Below are positions 50,753 through 58,828 of a stretch of DNA of 64,000 nucleotides, one piece after another; positions within the stretch are counted from its first letter, which is position 1, and each line of letters opens with the position of its first letter. The position numbers were made by a program, and so were the translations under genes. The stretch is from positions 62,001 to 126,000 of the forward strand of contig NZ_VKAB01000031.1 of the NCBI RefSeq assembly GCF_009769385.1. The letters run 5' to 3'. The DNA is from Saccharothrix deserti. Lineage in GTDB: Bacteria > Actinomycetota > Actinomycetes > Mycobacteriales > Pseudonocardiaceae. The notes beneath the pieces are model-generated. The model did not search any database. It had not been told where the DNA came from and saw only the letters and a list, made by a program, of their open reading frames with translations.

Positions 50753-51436
50753 ATGCGAACCATCGGGTTGATCGGCGGCATGAGCTGGGAATCGTCCGCC
50801 GAGTACTACCGGCTGCTCAACGAGGAGACGAGGCGCAGGCTCGGCGGTCACCACTGCGCGCCCAGCCTGCTGCTGACGGTCGACTTCGCCGAGATCGAGC
50901 GGTTGCAGCGGACCGGGCAGTGGGAACGGTCGGGCGAGCTGCTGGCGGAGGCCGCGCGGAAGCTGGAAGGCGCGGGCGCGGAGTTGGTGCTCTTGTGCAC
51001 CAACACCATGCACAAGGTGGCCGACGCGATCACGGACGCCATCAAGGTGCCGTTCGTGCACATCGTGGACGCCACGGCACGCAGGTTGACCGACTACCGC
51101 AAGGTCGGGTTGCTGGGCACCCGGTTCACCATGGAACAGGACTTCTACCGCGATCGGATGCGTCAGCACGGCATCGAGCTGGTCGTCCCCGAGGAGCCGG
51201 ACCGCACGCTCGTGCACGACGTCATCTACCAGGAGCTGACGAAGAACCGGGTGGAGCCGGCCTCCCGCGCCGCGTACCGGGACGTGATGGCACGCCTGGT
51301 GGACCGCGGCGCGGAGGCGGTGGTCCTGGGGTGCACCGAGATCACGCTGCTGGTCGACCAGTCCGACAGCACCGTGCCGCTGATCGACTCGACCCGCATC
51401 CACGTGGAGACGGGAGTCGACCTGGCCCTGGCCTGA
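50753..51436 (+). CDS. Aspartate/glutamate racemase family protein
   Basis: A 227-residue cofactor-independent racemase-like enzyme: G-L-I-G-G-M-S-W-E-S-S at the N-terminus, catalytic Cys in L-C-T-N-T-M-H near residue 82 and the second Cys in L-G-C-T-E-I near 194. Both active-site cysteines are present, so it should be active. ATG 50753 is preferred over GTG 50747. CACAAT about 7 bases upstream may be a -10 box with a leaderless or very short leader. It follows the ABC exporter gene by 15 bp but may be transcribed separately. The substrate (Asp, Glu or another) is not determined. Confidence 0.9.
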   Translation: MRTIGLIGGMSWESSAEYYRLLNEETRRRLGGHHCAPSLLLTVDFAEIERLQRTGQWERSGELLAEAARKLEGAGAELVLLCTNTMHKVADAITDAIKVPFVHIVDATARRLTDYRKVGLLGTRFTMEQDFYRDRMRQHGIELVVPEEPDRTLVHDVIYQELTKNRVEPASRAAYRDVMARLVDRGAEAVVLGCTEITLLVDQSDSTVPLIDSTRIHVETGVDLALA

Positions 51437-51516
51437 AGCCGAGCGGCCGGCTCCCGCACCGCCTTCTTCCCCATACCGCGCGATTGCGGCATCGACCTCC
51501 GACAATCGGGTCCGGT

Positions 51517-52185
51517 TCAGACATTCCCGCCGGTCTTCTGATGCGCCACATTGGACGCCGCCCCGTAGTAGTAGGCACGCACGCGGTAGGTGGCGGATTT
51601 CTCCGTGGGCAATGTGATCAGCCCGAACGACCGCACGTCCGGGTCGAGCTGCGCGGCCACCGAGAAGTCCGCCGCCCCGGCGGGCCGCACCTCCAGCAGG
51701 TACCCCTCCTCCCCCTCCGCGTGATCGGTCCACGTGAACAGGATTCCGTTGGCGTGCTTGACCTCGGCGCGGAAATCGGTGGGACCGGCATAGGCGGAAC
51801 GCACCGGACGGGCCCCGCTCGGGCCGTTGATCGGCGCGGCCCACGCGTGGCCGTCGGACTCGGGCACCTCGTCGCCGGGCGGCAGCGTGACGTCCGCGGT
51901 CGCCGAGGTCGGCCCGTGGTACGACCGCACCCGGTAGTAGAACGGGGTCTGCGGGATCAGGTCCGGGTGCTCGTAGGCGGTCCGGTCGGGCGGCGCGAAC
52001 TCCAGGACCGTGTAGGCGCCGTCGGGAACGTTCGCGTACTCGACGACCTGCCCCGCCGCGCCCGGTTCCGCCTCCCACACCAGGGAGACGTCGGTCGGCG
52101 AGGTCAACGTGGCGGTGAGCCGTCGGTGCTGCTCCTGGCCGCAGGCAGCCAGGAGCAGCACCACCAGCGGGACGAGACGCCTCAC
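51517..52185 (-). CDS. Secreted lipoprotein with fibronectin type III-like domains
   Basis: A 222-residue protein starting at GTG 52185, which overlaps the upstream stop by 4 bases. The short signal peptide L-V-P-L-V-V-L-L-L-A-A-C has Cys as lipid anchor. Two FnIII-like domains follow; each has the Trp early (V-S-L-V-W-E, I-L-F-T-W-T) and a late Y-x-V-R-x-Y strand (F-Y-Y-R-V-R-S-Y, A-T-Y-R-V-R-A-Y). Such domains usually bind glycans or other proteins at the surface. It is coupled to the gene for a beta-sandwich secreted protein, so both may work on one extracellular polymer. Confidence 0.75.
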   Translation of the reverse strand: MRRLVPLVVLLLAACGQEQHRRLTATLTSPTDVSLVWEAEPGAAGQVVEYANVPDGAYTVLEFAPPDRTAYEHPDLIPQTPFYYRVRSYHGPTSATADVTLPPGDEVPESDGHAWAAPINGPSGARPVRSAYAGPTDFRAEVKHANGILFTWTDHAEGEEGYLLEVRPAGAADFSVAAQLDPDVRSFGLITLPTEKSATYRVRAYYYGAASNVAHQKTGGNV

Positions 52186-52784
52186 TTGCGCCAGAACCGG
52201 ACGCCGCTCCACACGACCGTCGCCGGCCCTTGACCGCTGTTCGTGCGGTAGGCGCCGAACTTGTCGTAGAAACTGCCGCCGGGGCTGGCGTAGGTGTGCC
52301 GTTGCGACCCGTTGATGTAGGTGCGGTGCTGACTGCCCACCGCGTGCACCGTGTTCACCCGCACGGTCGTGCCGACGGTCGCACCGGTGGCGACCGTCGC
52401 GCCGCCGTGCACCGCGTACAGCCGTCCGCCGCGTTCCACGGCCAGCATGAAGTACGGCCCGGCGTCCGAACCGTCCCGGAACGTCTGCTTCAGGCTGATG
52501 CGGGTGCCGCCGAGGCTGGTGATGCGGAAGGAACCCTCGAACTGGCGGGTGCCCCCGGTGTACGTGGCGTACCGGCGCTCGGCGCGCTGGTCGCCACTGG
52601 CGGTGGAGCAGGTGAGGCGGAAGGTCAGGTCCGCGACATCGCCGCAACCCCGTTCCTGCACGGTGAACGAGGGTGAGTACGAGGTCCACGGTCTCGACTC
52701 GACCTGGGCGTGCGCGACCGGCGAGGCCATCAGCAGCCCTCCGGTCAGCACCGCTCCGACCAGGGCTCGGAGCGTTCCGGACAT
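52182..52784 (-). CDS. Secreted concanavalin-like (polysaccharide-lyase-type) beta-sandwich protein
   Basis: A 200-residue protein with a Sec signal peptide ending A-H-A. The mature chain is almost all beta strand and ends F-Y-D-K-F-G-A-Y-R-T-N-S-G-Q-G-P and V-R-F-W. This strand-loop pattern is typical of small concanavalin-like jelly-rolls, including PL7/PL20-type alginate or glucuronan lyases. An H-T-Y and an E-R-G region could hold catalytic residues, but no active-site set is certain. One Cys pair near the start may form a disulfide. It is first in an overlapping two-gene unit with the FnIII lipoprotein. Confidence 0.65.
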   Translation of the reverse strand: MSGTLRALVGAVLTGGLLMASPVAHAQVESRPWTSYSPSFTVQERGCGDVADLTFRLTCSTASGDQRAERRYATYTGGTRQFEGSFRITSLGGTRISLKQTFRDGSDAGPYFMLAVERGGRLYAVHGGATVATGATVGTTVRVNTVHAVGSQHRTYINGSQRHTYASPGGSFYDKFGAYRTNSGQGPATVVWSGVRFWRK

Positions 52785-52931
52785 GCTCGCCTCCTTCGAC
52801 TCCCCTGGCAGCGGGGAGCGTCAAGGCGGTGGCGCAAGTCACTGTAATTGGTCTGGACGACTTGGACAAGGAGCACCCCGTCGGGGATCTCCCCGAGGCC
52901 GCGGACATCCGCGTGCGGCAGAGTGGACGGC

Positions 52932-53474
52932 ATGGAGCTGACCCCGCGCGCCCTGTTCGGTCTGGCGAGGAACACCGTCGAGACCGCCGTGTCCGTGCCC
53001 GGCCGGGTGCTCGACCTGCTCGGCGCGGCCGAGGCCGTCGTCCGCCGGGCCGACGAACTCGTCACCCGCACCGAACGGGTGCTGGACGAGACCGAGGCGC
53101 TGGTCGGCCGGGCCAAGGCGGTCACCGCCACGGCCGAGGACGTGACGACCGACGTCGGCCGCACCGCCCGCACGTCACGCGAGCTGCTCGACAGCTACGC
53201 GCCGATCGCGCAGAAGGCGCAGCCGTTGGCGCAGCGGTTCGTGGACGACCTGTCGCCGCACGAGGTGGACGCCGCCGTGCAGCTGGTGGACCAGCTGCCG
53301 GTGCTGACCAAGCACCTGATCGACGACGTGCTGCCGATCCTGGCCACGCTGGACCGCGTGGGGCCGGACATCCACCAGCTGCTGGAGGTCACCAACGACG
53401 TCCGGCAGGCGATCCTGGGCATCCCGGGGTTCGCGTTCATGCGCCGCCGCGGCGAGAACAAAGAGGACATCTAA
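52932..53474 (+). CDS. Coiled-coil protein of unknown function
   Basis: A 180-residue protein with no signal peptide. Residues about 30-110 are a continuous heptad-like helix rich in Ala, Arg, Glu and Thr (V-V-R-R-A-D-E-L-V-T-R-T-E-R-V-L-D-E-T), followed by an amphipathic Leu/Val/Asp segment and a basic/acidic tail. It resembles short actinobacterial phasin- or apolipoprotein-like proteins that coat hydrophobic surfaces or membranes (weak resemblance). ATG 52932 is chosen because the sequence upstream is Arg/Pro/Ser-rich noise. It diverges from the secreted beta-sandwich gene. Confidence 0.7.
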   Translation: MELTPRALFGLARNTVETAVSVPGRVLDLLGAAEAVVRRADELVTRTERVLDETEALVGRAKAVTATAEDVTTDVGRTARTSRELLDSYAPIAQKAQPLAQRFVDDLSPHEVDAAVQLVDQLPVLTKHLIDDVLPILATLDRVGPDIHQLLEVTNDVRQAILGIPGFAFMRRRGENKEDI

Positions 53475-53530
53475 AGCGTTCTTCGTGCCCAGGGTGCGCA
53501 GGATTCACCGAGAACTCGACCTGAAAGGTC

Positions 53531-53567
53531 GACGCCTCACGGGGAGCGCGTTCCCCCGTGAGGCGTC
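53531..53567 (+). terminator. Hairpin terminator after the coiled-coil gene
   Basis: GACGCCTCACGGGG (53531-53544) pairs perfectly with its complement at 53554-53567 around a 9-base loop. It ends 12 bp before the pentapeptide-repeat gene, so it separates the two genes, though it lacks a T-tract. Confidence 0.75.
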
Positions 53568-53579
53568 ACGATCCGTCGC

Positions 53580-54410
53580 ATGCCGCAACGAAGAAGACCG
53601 CGCAGGTCCCGGCCGGACTGGTCCCAGATCTCCACGCTGCTCACCGCGCTGGCCGCCGTGGGCGCGCTGGTGTTCACCGGCTTGTCGGTGCGCGCCACCC
53701 AGGAGCAGCTGGACCTCGCCCGGGCCGCCCTGGTCTCGGACCGGTTCACCAAGGCCGTCGAGCACCTGGGCAACGACAAGATGGACATCCGCCTCGGCGC
53801 GGTCCTCGAGCTGGAGCGCGTCGCCCGCGACTCCGCGGACGACCAGGAGGCCATCGGGTCGTTGCTCGCCGCTTTCGTGCGCCGCGCCCGCCCGCTCAAC
53901 GGTCCGTGTTCGGACGACCTGAGCCTCGGCCACACCGACGTGTCCGCAGCCCTGCGGGTGCTCACGACCGCATCCGTCGGTCCCGTCACGGACCTGAGCC
54001 TGACTTGTCTGTCCGGCGCGGACCTGCGGCGGGCCGACTTGAGCGGGGCCAAGCTGAACGGCGCCGACCTCACCGACCCCCGGCCCGCCGGCGCGAACCT
54101 CAACGACGCGAAGCTCGGCGAGGCCAAGCTCCGCGACACGGACCTGCGCTACGCGTTCCTGCTGCGCGCCGACCTGACTCGCGCGGATCTGAGCGCAGCC
54201 GATCTCAGGAACGCGCAACTCCGCGACGCCGACCTCACCGGCGCCAACCTCCAACGCGCGAAACTGACCGGGGCAGACCTCACCGGGGCACGGCTCACGG
54301 GAGCGAACATCCGGGACGCCGTCATGGCCGAAGATGTGCGGGCGGACGCCGTCGCCCGCGGCGCGGTAACCGATCCGACCCCGTCTACCCCGGCCGGGTG
54401 CACCTCCTGA
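53580..54410 (+). CDS. Membrane-anchored pentapeptide-repeat protein
   Basis: A 276-residue protein. A basic N-terminus precedes one membrane helix (T-L-L-T-A-L-A-A-V-G-A-L-V-F-T-G-L, about 19-35). A short helical domain contains F-T-K-A-V-E-H-L-G-N-D-K, often seen just before such repeats, and a Cys pair is near 109 and 140. From about 141 to 250 the chain is an A(D/N)LxX pentapeptide right-handed beta-helix (G-A-D-L-R-R-A-D-L, then G-A-N-L-Q-R-A-K-L). The repeats would face the cytosol if the N-terminus is outside, or the reverse. Role unknown. A terminator hairpin ends 12 bp upstream. Confidence 0.88.
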   Translation: MPQRRRPRRSRPDWSQISTLLTALAAVGALVFTGLSVRATQEQLDLARAALVSDRFTKAVEHLGNDKMDIRLGAVLELERVARDSADDQEAIGSLLAAFVRRARPLNGPCSDDLSLGHTDVSAALRVLTTASVGPVTDLSLTCLSGADLRRADLSGAKLNGADLTDPRPAGANLNDAKLGEAKLRDTDLRYAFLLRADLTRADLSAADLRNAQLRDADLTGANLQRAKLTGADLTGARLTGANIRDAVMAEDVRADAVARGAVTDPTPSTPAGCTS

Positions 54411-54464
54411 CCCTACGGAGGGAAGCACCTCCTCTCGCCACACGGTGCGACTTAGCTTCGGACC

Positions 54465-54686
54465 ATGACGAGCAGAACCCAGGGTGGGCCGTACCGCCCT
54501 TCAGTACCTGACCAGCCGGGCGGCGCGCCGGTAAGCGGCACATACGCGGCCATCGACAAAGACGGCGTCGTGCTCGGCACCAAGTACTACGCCAAAGGGC
54601 AGTCCTTCACCTGTTACGAGCCGACGAACAACTGCGACGTGACCTGGCACCTTCGCGTGACGCACGTCGCCGGGGAGTCCGAGTAG
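54465..54686 (+). CDS. Small protein of unknown function
   Basis: A 73-residue protein with a Gly/Pro-rich N-terminus and a beta-rich core: G-T-Y-A-A-I-D-K-D-G-V-V-L-G-T-K-Y-Y, then C-Y-E-P-T-N-N-C, two Cys that could form a disulfide or metal site. No signal peptide is present. A TTAGCTT run about 10 bases before the ATG could be a -10 box for a short-leader transcript. I do not recognise a family. An AGTCCG/CGGACT hairpin spans the stop codon. It converges on the next gene 32 bp away. Confidence 0.55.
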   Translation: MTSRTQGGPYRPSVPDQPGGAPVSGTYAAIDKDGVVLGTKYYAKGQSFTCYEPTNNCDVTWHLRVTHVAGESE

Positions 54687-54718
54687 CGGACTGGCCGTGC
54701 GTCCATGGCGGGTGATTT

Positions 54719-55138
54719 TCACGGGTCGAGTTCGTGACCGGGGGCGTCCGGCGTGATGTTGCGCTGCTTCAGCTCGGCCTCGAACACGTGCCGCACGCCG
54801 CCGAGCAGCCGGTCCCGCGCCGTGCGCTCCCACTCGCGGATGCAGCGGTAGTAGCCGTCGTCGTAGTCTTCGAGCAGCTGGAACGTCCAGCGGCCGTGCA
54901 CCACGTTGCGGCCGACGAGTTCGGTCTCCAGGCCCTCGGCCAGGTCGGCGTGCCCGGCTTCACGCAGCAGCCGCGCGGCGTGCTGGACCTGCGCGTCACC
55001 GACACCGGTGAGCTGGTGGAACGAGAAGAGGTGCCCGCGCGCCCGTTCGGTGGTCTCCAACGCCTCGGTCAACGCGCCCACGGCCTCGACGGTCGCGTCG
55101 TCCACGCCGTCCGGTCGTCTGCCACCCGTTTTCCGCAT
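54719..55138 (-). CDS. Conserved helical protein of unknown function
   Basis: A 139-residue acidic, all-helical protein: A-L-T-E-A-L-E-T-T-E-R-A-R-G-H-L-F-S-F-H-Q-L, then L-L-R-E-A-G-H-A-D-L-A and V-H-G-R-W-T-F-Q-L-L-E-D-Y-D-D-G-Y-Y. The His/Glu/Asp placement looks like a conserved actinobacterial hypothetical family with a four-helix bundle, but I cannot name a function. ATG 55138 follows a plausible spacing but no clear ribosome site. It may be a single-gene unit; 28 bp separate it from the next gene upstream. Confidence 0.7.
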   Translation of the reverse strand: MRKTGGRRPDGVDDATVEAVGALTEALETTERARGHLFSFHQLTGVGDAQVQHAARLLREAGHADLAEGLETELVGRNVVHGRWTFQLLEDYDDGYYRCIREWERTARDRLLGGVRHVFEAELKQRNITPDAPGHELDP

Positions 55139-55166
55139 GGGCTGGTGTTACCCGCGCCGAACCGTC

Positions 55167-56090
55167 CTACCCGTCCACGATCGGCTGAACCCGCCCGCTG
55201 GACGTGAGGTCGACCGTGAACTCCTGGTCGGCCTCGTCGGCACACGGCTCGCGAACCGCCTCCGCGCCCTCCACGACCGCGCCGCCCCGCAGCCCGACAC
55301 ACGCCGAACCGCCCGCGGACCGGAACCGGTAGCGCTGGTCGCGGACGAGTTCGACGCGGAACAGCTGGTCGTCGTTGTCGTCGGCGCAGTGGTTCTGCGG
55401 CTCGACGAGGTGTTCGGCCGGACCGGAACGGATCACGGTCAGGCAGCCGATGACCTTCTCCACCGGGTGCTCCCACTTGATGGTGGTGAACTCGTCCCCG
55501 ACCGGCTGCAGGAACACCCGCGGTCCCGGCACGGCACACGGCCGCAGCGCCGCGATCTCCGAGGGGTAGCGGCCGGAGCTGTCGCGCCCCTCGGTCAGGC
55601 ACAGGTCGGGCGCGTCGGCCGCGTGGATGGTCGCCCAACTCCCCGCGGACACGAGTGGCAGCAGTTGAGCACTGGGGAGCACGTCCCCTTGGAGGAACAC
55701 GGTGGTCATGCCGAGCACGGCGACCACGACGGCGGCCAGCACGACCGACGGACGCTGCCACAGCGGCCGGTCGGAAACCGTTTTCCGCTGCTCAGGGACC
55801 TCGACCGCGTCGTGGATCCCCGTCGCCAACCGCTCACGTGCCCGCAACCACGCCGCCGGCTGCTCGACCCCGCAGGCGCGCACGTACACGGCCGGCAACT
55901 CCGGCCGCGGCAGGCTGTCCTTGCGCAGCATGTCGGCCACCGTGCTGCGGGCCAACACCTCACCCTGCGCCGCCGCACGCTCCTCGAGCCCGCGCAGGGT
56001 GAGCCCCGACCGGTCCTTGAGCTCCCGCAACATCGCCACGAACTCGACCACATCACGTGCCGCATCCGGCTGGGCACCCCGCGACGTCAC
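55167..56090 (-). CDS. XRE-type HTH protein with membrane helix and extracytoplasmic beta-trefoil-like domain
   Basis: A 307-residue protein starting at GTG 56090, chosen because the helix-turn-helix begins soon after. Residues about 12-85 are a cytosolic XRE-like HTH (M-L-R-E-L-K-D-R-S-G-L-T-L-R-G-L-E-E-R-A). One membrane helix follows at about 122-143. The outer domain has three Cys pairs (L-C-L...R-P-C, G-C-L...N-H-C, A-C-V...E-P-C), the threefold layout of a ricin-type beta-trefoil. Such membrane-tethered HTH proteins could couple outside binding to DNA control, but in many the HTH has become a protein-interaction module. Direct sensing is speculative. Confidence 0.8.
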   Translation of the reverse strand: MTSRGAQPDAARDVVEFVAMLRELKDRSGLTLRGLEERAAAQGEVLARSTVADMLRKDSLPRPELPAVYVRACGVEQPAAWLRARERLATGIHDAVEVPEQRKTVSDRPLWQRPSVVLAAVVVAVLGMTTVFLQGDVLPSAQLLPLVSAGSWATIHAADAPDLCLTEGRDSSGRYPSEIAALRPCAVPGPRVFLQPVGDEFTTIKWEHPVEKVIGCLTVIRSGPAEHLVEPQNHCADDNDDQLFRVELVRDQRYRFRSAGGSACVGLRGGAVVEGAEAVREPCADEADQEFTVDLTSSGRVQPIVDG

Positions 56091-56319
56091 AGAAAGAATC
56101 TTGGTGGTCGCCCGCCGTCCGGGCAAGGGCCGCCGAAACCCTGTCCGGTACGCCGGACAGCAGCGGAACTGTCCGGGACAGGCCGATCCTCTTGCCGGTG
56201 CACGTCGGCCCCGGACACGCTGACTTCCGCGCCGGACGAGGGGTGCGGCGCAACAGCCGGGGGCACGAGGCGGGCACGGCACAAGTGATCACGCGAGGCG
56301 CCGTGCCCGCCGTCCCGAG

Positions 56320-56601
56320 TCACTTTCCCAACCTGGCCGGCGGTCCGTGTTCAGGCTGCGATGGGCACGGGTGGTCGGTCGGCCTGATCGACGGCAGGAA
56401 CAGGGCCGTCTGGGCGGTCCACTGCTTCACGTCGGCCGGACTCGCCCGCACCAACCGCTGGTACGTGTCCATGCCCAGACCGCGCCGCAGCACCTCCGCC
56501 AACGGCCCGCAGGCGCAACACGTGGAACGCACGCACGCCTCGACATCCGCGACGACGGCCCAAACACCATCGTCGGACAACAGCGCGGGCGTGAATTCCA
56601 T
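56320..56601 (-). CDS. Small Cys-containing protein of unknown function
   Basis: A 93-residue protein from ATG 56601, with a possible longer start at 56661. It opens M-E-F-T-P-A-L-L-S-D-D-G and has a C-V-R-S-T-C-C-A-C-G-P cluster near residues 24-34, possibly a metal site or disulfides. The C-terminal third is Pro/His-rich. It shares features with short actinobacterial proteins encoded near XRE genes, but no function is known to me. GAATATCAT just upstream may be part of its promoter. Confidence 0.5.
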   Translation of the reverse strand: MEFTPALLSDDGVWAVVADVEACVRSTCCACGPLAEVLRRGLGMDTYQRLVRASPADVKQWTAQTALFLPSIRPTDHPCPSQPEHGPPARLGK

Positions 56602-56662
56602 ACCCCGATGATATTCGAACGGACGTTCGCAGATCATCACACGACCAGGCGAAACGATCACG

Positions 56663-57481
56663 TCAGAAACGGAGGTTCACCAAGTACTCGTAGCCGATCC
56701 GGGCCGTTGCGAGAGCGTCACGCGGCTGGTCGTTCTCCACGATGTACTCGGCCACGTTCGTCGCCCCGAAGATCCGCGCGAAATCGATCGTCCCCGTACC
56801 CAGATCGGCGAACGACCCGTCGGCCGCACGGTCCTTCACGTGGAACTGCCGAACACGCGGGAAGTGGGCGCGGTACACCTCCACCGGATCCGCGCCACCC
56901 GTCACGGCCCAGTACAGATCCACTTCCAGGTGCACATTGCGCCGCGTCGTCCCCGCCGTGATCACGTCGAACGGCCGCACGCCCTCCACTAGCGCGAATT
57001 CGTGCGCGTGGTTGTGGTAGCCGAGGTTCAACCCCGCACGGCGCAGCTTGTCGCCCGCCGCCTCCAGTCGCGTCGTGAACGCCTGCCACTCGGCCAACGT
57101 CCCGTAGTTCACCCACGGCACCACCACGTACTTGTGGCCGAGTGTGTGCGCGTCCGCGATCACGCGGTCGAGATCACCGTCGATGCCGACGTGGCTGGAC
57201 GTCGCCCGCAGCCCGCAGCGCCGCAGCACGGCGGCGAACTCGGCGGCACTGCGACCGTACGTGCCGGCCAGCTCGACCTTGCGGTAACCGATGTCGGCCA
57301 ACGCCGACAGCACGGGCTCCGGGTCGTCGCCCATGATGCTCCGCAACGTGTACAGCTGGATGCTGATCGACTCCTTCGGCACCCGACGGCACAGGTGGCC
57401 GGAAGCCGACGCGGTGGCGGGTAGGGCGACTGCCGCGCCGGCGGCGACGGCGGTGCTCAGGAACGTGCGGCGGGACGGCAT
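56663..57481 (-). CDS. Tat-exported sugar phosphate isomerase/epimerase-type TIM barrel protein
   Basis: A 272-residue protein starting at ATG 57481 with GGAG upstream. The N-terminus M-P-S-R-R-T-F-L-S-T-A-V-A-A-G is a twin-arginine signal ending T-A-S-A-S-G. The mature domain is an AP-endonuclease-2-type TIM barrel: S-I-Q-L-Y-T-L-R, Y-H-N-H-A-H-E-F near 150 (metal ligands) and F-H-V-K-D near 215. It probably isomerises or epimerises a sugar outside the membrane. It is a distant paralogue of the cytosolic enzyme at 60532-61266. An inverted repeat about 170-195 bp upstream may control it. Confidence 0.87.
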   Translation of the reverse strand: MPSRRTFLSTAVAAGAAVALPATASASGHLCRRVPKESISIQLYTLRSIMGDDPEPVLSALADIGYRKVELAGTYGRSAAEFAAVLRRCGLRATSSHVGIDGDLDRVIADAHTLGHKYVVVPWVNYGTLAEWQAFTTRLEAAGDKLRRAGLNLGYHNHAHEFALVEGVRPFDVITAGTTRRNVHLEVDLYWAVTGGADPVEVYRAHFPRVRQFHVKDRAADGSFADLGTGTIDFARIFGATNVAEYIVENDQPRDALATARIGYEYLVNLRF

Positions 57482-57649
57482 GGCGGCTCCTCGATCATCG
57501 GGACATGTCCTTGCGGGGAGAGCGGAAGGGGCACAGTTCTCCGATCCGGACGTTGCGAGACCACACGCCGCGGACGGCGGCGTGCTGTGGTCCAGCTCAC
57601 AGGCTGGAGCGCGAGCGCAATTCTGTTCAGAGTCGACCGAAGTTGACAA

Positions 57650-57676
57650 GACTTTTGCTGGTTCTCGACAAAAGTC
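57650..57676. promoter_or_regulatory. Inverted repeat GACTTTTG-N11-CAAAAGTC
   Basis: A perfect 8-bp-arm AT-rich palindrome in the 278 bp between the Tat-exported isomerase and the kinase-like genes. On the minus strand TTGTCA and ACAGAA follow with 17-bp spacing, a plausible promoter for the isomerase gene, so this may be its operator. I see nothing else of note in the rest of this gap. Confidence 0.45.
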
Positions 57677-57759
57677 ATGCACGAATGGCCGAAAATCGGG
57701 GTGGTTCCCGCTTCGGCATCACAGTCGTCGGGGGCTGATCGCCGGGTAGCGTCGGTGGC

Positions 57760-58761
57760 GTGGAATTCGAGGCGCGGGTCGCCGGGTACGGCGAGGTGTC
57801 GGCCGAGCTGGCGTCGCTGGACGGCCGGCGCCTGCGGCGGCTGCTCGACGCGGCCCCGGTCGTGCACTCCGGGATCGGTGGAACGGCGGTGCGGTTGGAG
57901 ATCGCCGGACGACCGGTGTTCGCCAAGCGCGTGCCGTTGACGGCGATCGAACGGCGTCGCGAGGGGTCCACCGCGAACATGTTCGCGCTGCCCGCGCACT
58001 ACCAGTTCGGCGTCGGCTCGGCCGGGTTCGGGGTGTGGCGCGAGCTGGCCGCGCACCTCGCCACGACGGGGTGGGTGCTCAGCCGGCGGCACGAGGGCTT
58101 CCCGCTGCTGTACCACTGGCGGGTGGTGGACGGGGCGTCGTCGGTGCCGGTCGACCGGGCGGAGATCGCGTCGTCGGTCGAGTTCTGGCACGGGTCGGTC
58201 GCGGTGCGGCGGCGGTTGGAGGCGTTGGCCGAGGCGTCGGCGGCGGTGGTGTTGTTCTGCGAGCACTTCCCCGGCACGGTGCGGCAGTGGGTGACGGGAC
58301 GGGAGGTCGCGGACGCCTGGGACGTGATGGCGACCTACGCCGACAGCGCGGAGTTCCTGCGGGACAACGGGTGGGCGCACTTCGACGGGCACTTCGGCAA
58401 CGTCCTCACCGACGGGCGGCGGCTCTACTGCACGGATTTCGGGCTCGCCACGTCGTCCGCGTTCGAGTTGTCCGCCGAGGAGGCCGAATTCCTGGCGCTG
58501 ACGGCGGGTCACGACGAGAGTTACGCGGTCACCAGGGTGGTGAACTGGTTGGCCGGCGCGGCGGTCGGGATGAAGGAACACCTCGCGCTGGCGGAGGTCC
58601 TGCGCCGGGGCGGAACGGGCGGGTTGCCCGCTGCGGCAAGCGCTTTCCTCTGGCGGCACGCGCCGATCGCGACGGTGGTCAACGAGTTCTACGCCCGCTT
58701 GCACACCGAGAGCCGCACCGCGCCCTATCCCGCCGAACGGTTGCGTGCCGCGGTCGCGTAG
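57760..58761 (+). CDS. Kinase-fold protein
   Basis: A 333-residue protein starting at GTG 57760. It keeps late kinase motifs: H-F-D-G-H-F-G-N-V-L (about 208-217, the catalytic-loop HxDxxxxN pattern) and C-T-D-F-G-L-A (about 225-231, the DFG metal loop). The N-terminal lobe has V-F-A-K-R-V-P, whose Lys could bind ATP. Glycine-loop and other Ser/Thr kinase signatures are weak, so it may phosphorylate a small molecule, lipid or sugar. Next comes a TetR gene on the same strand, 67 bp on. It diverges from the Tat-exported isomerase gene. Confidence 0.75.
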   Translation: MEFEARVAGYGEVSAELASLDGRRLRRLLDAAPVVHSGIGGTAVRLEIAGRPVFAKRVPLTAIERRREGSTANMFALPAHYQFGVGSAGFGVWRELAAHLATTGWVLSRRHEGFPLLYHWRVVDGASSVPVDRAEIASSVEFWHGSVAVRRRLEALAEASAAVVLFCEHFPGTVRQWVTGREVADAWDVMATYADSAEFLRDNGWAHFDGHFGNVLTDGRRLYCTDFGLATSSAFELSAEEAEFLALTAGHDESYAVTRVVNWLAGAAVGMKEHLALAEVLRRGGTGGLPAAASAFLWRHAPIATVVNEFYARLHTESRTAPYPAERLRAAVA

Positions 58762-58828
58762 TCCGGTAGCGGCGGGGTGTGAACGGCGTGGTGCGGCATG
58801 ATGTCCGCGTGCGCGATACGGCAGGCCC

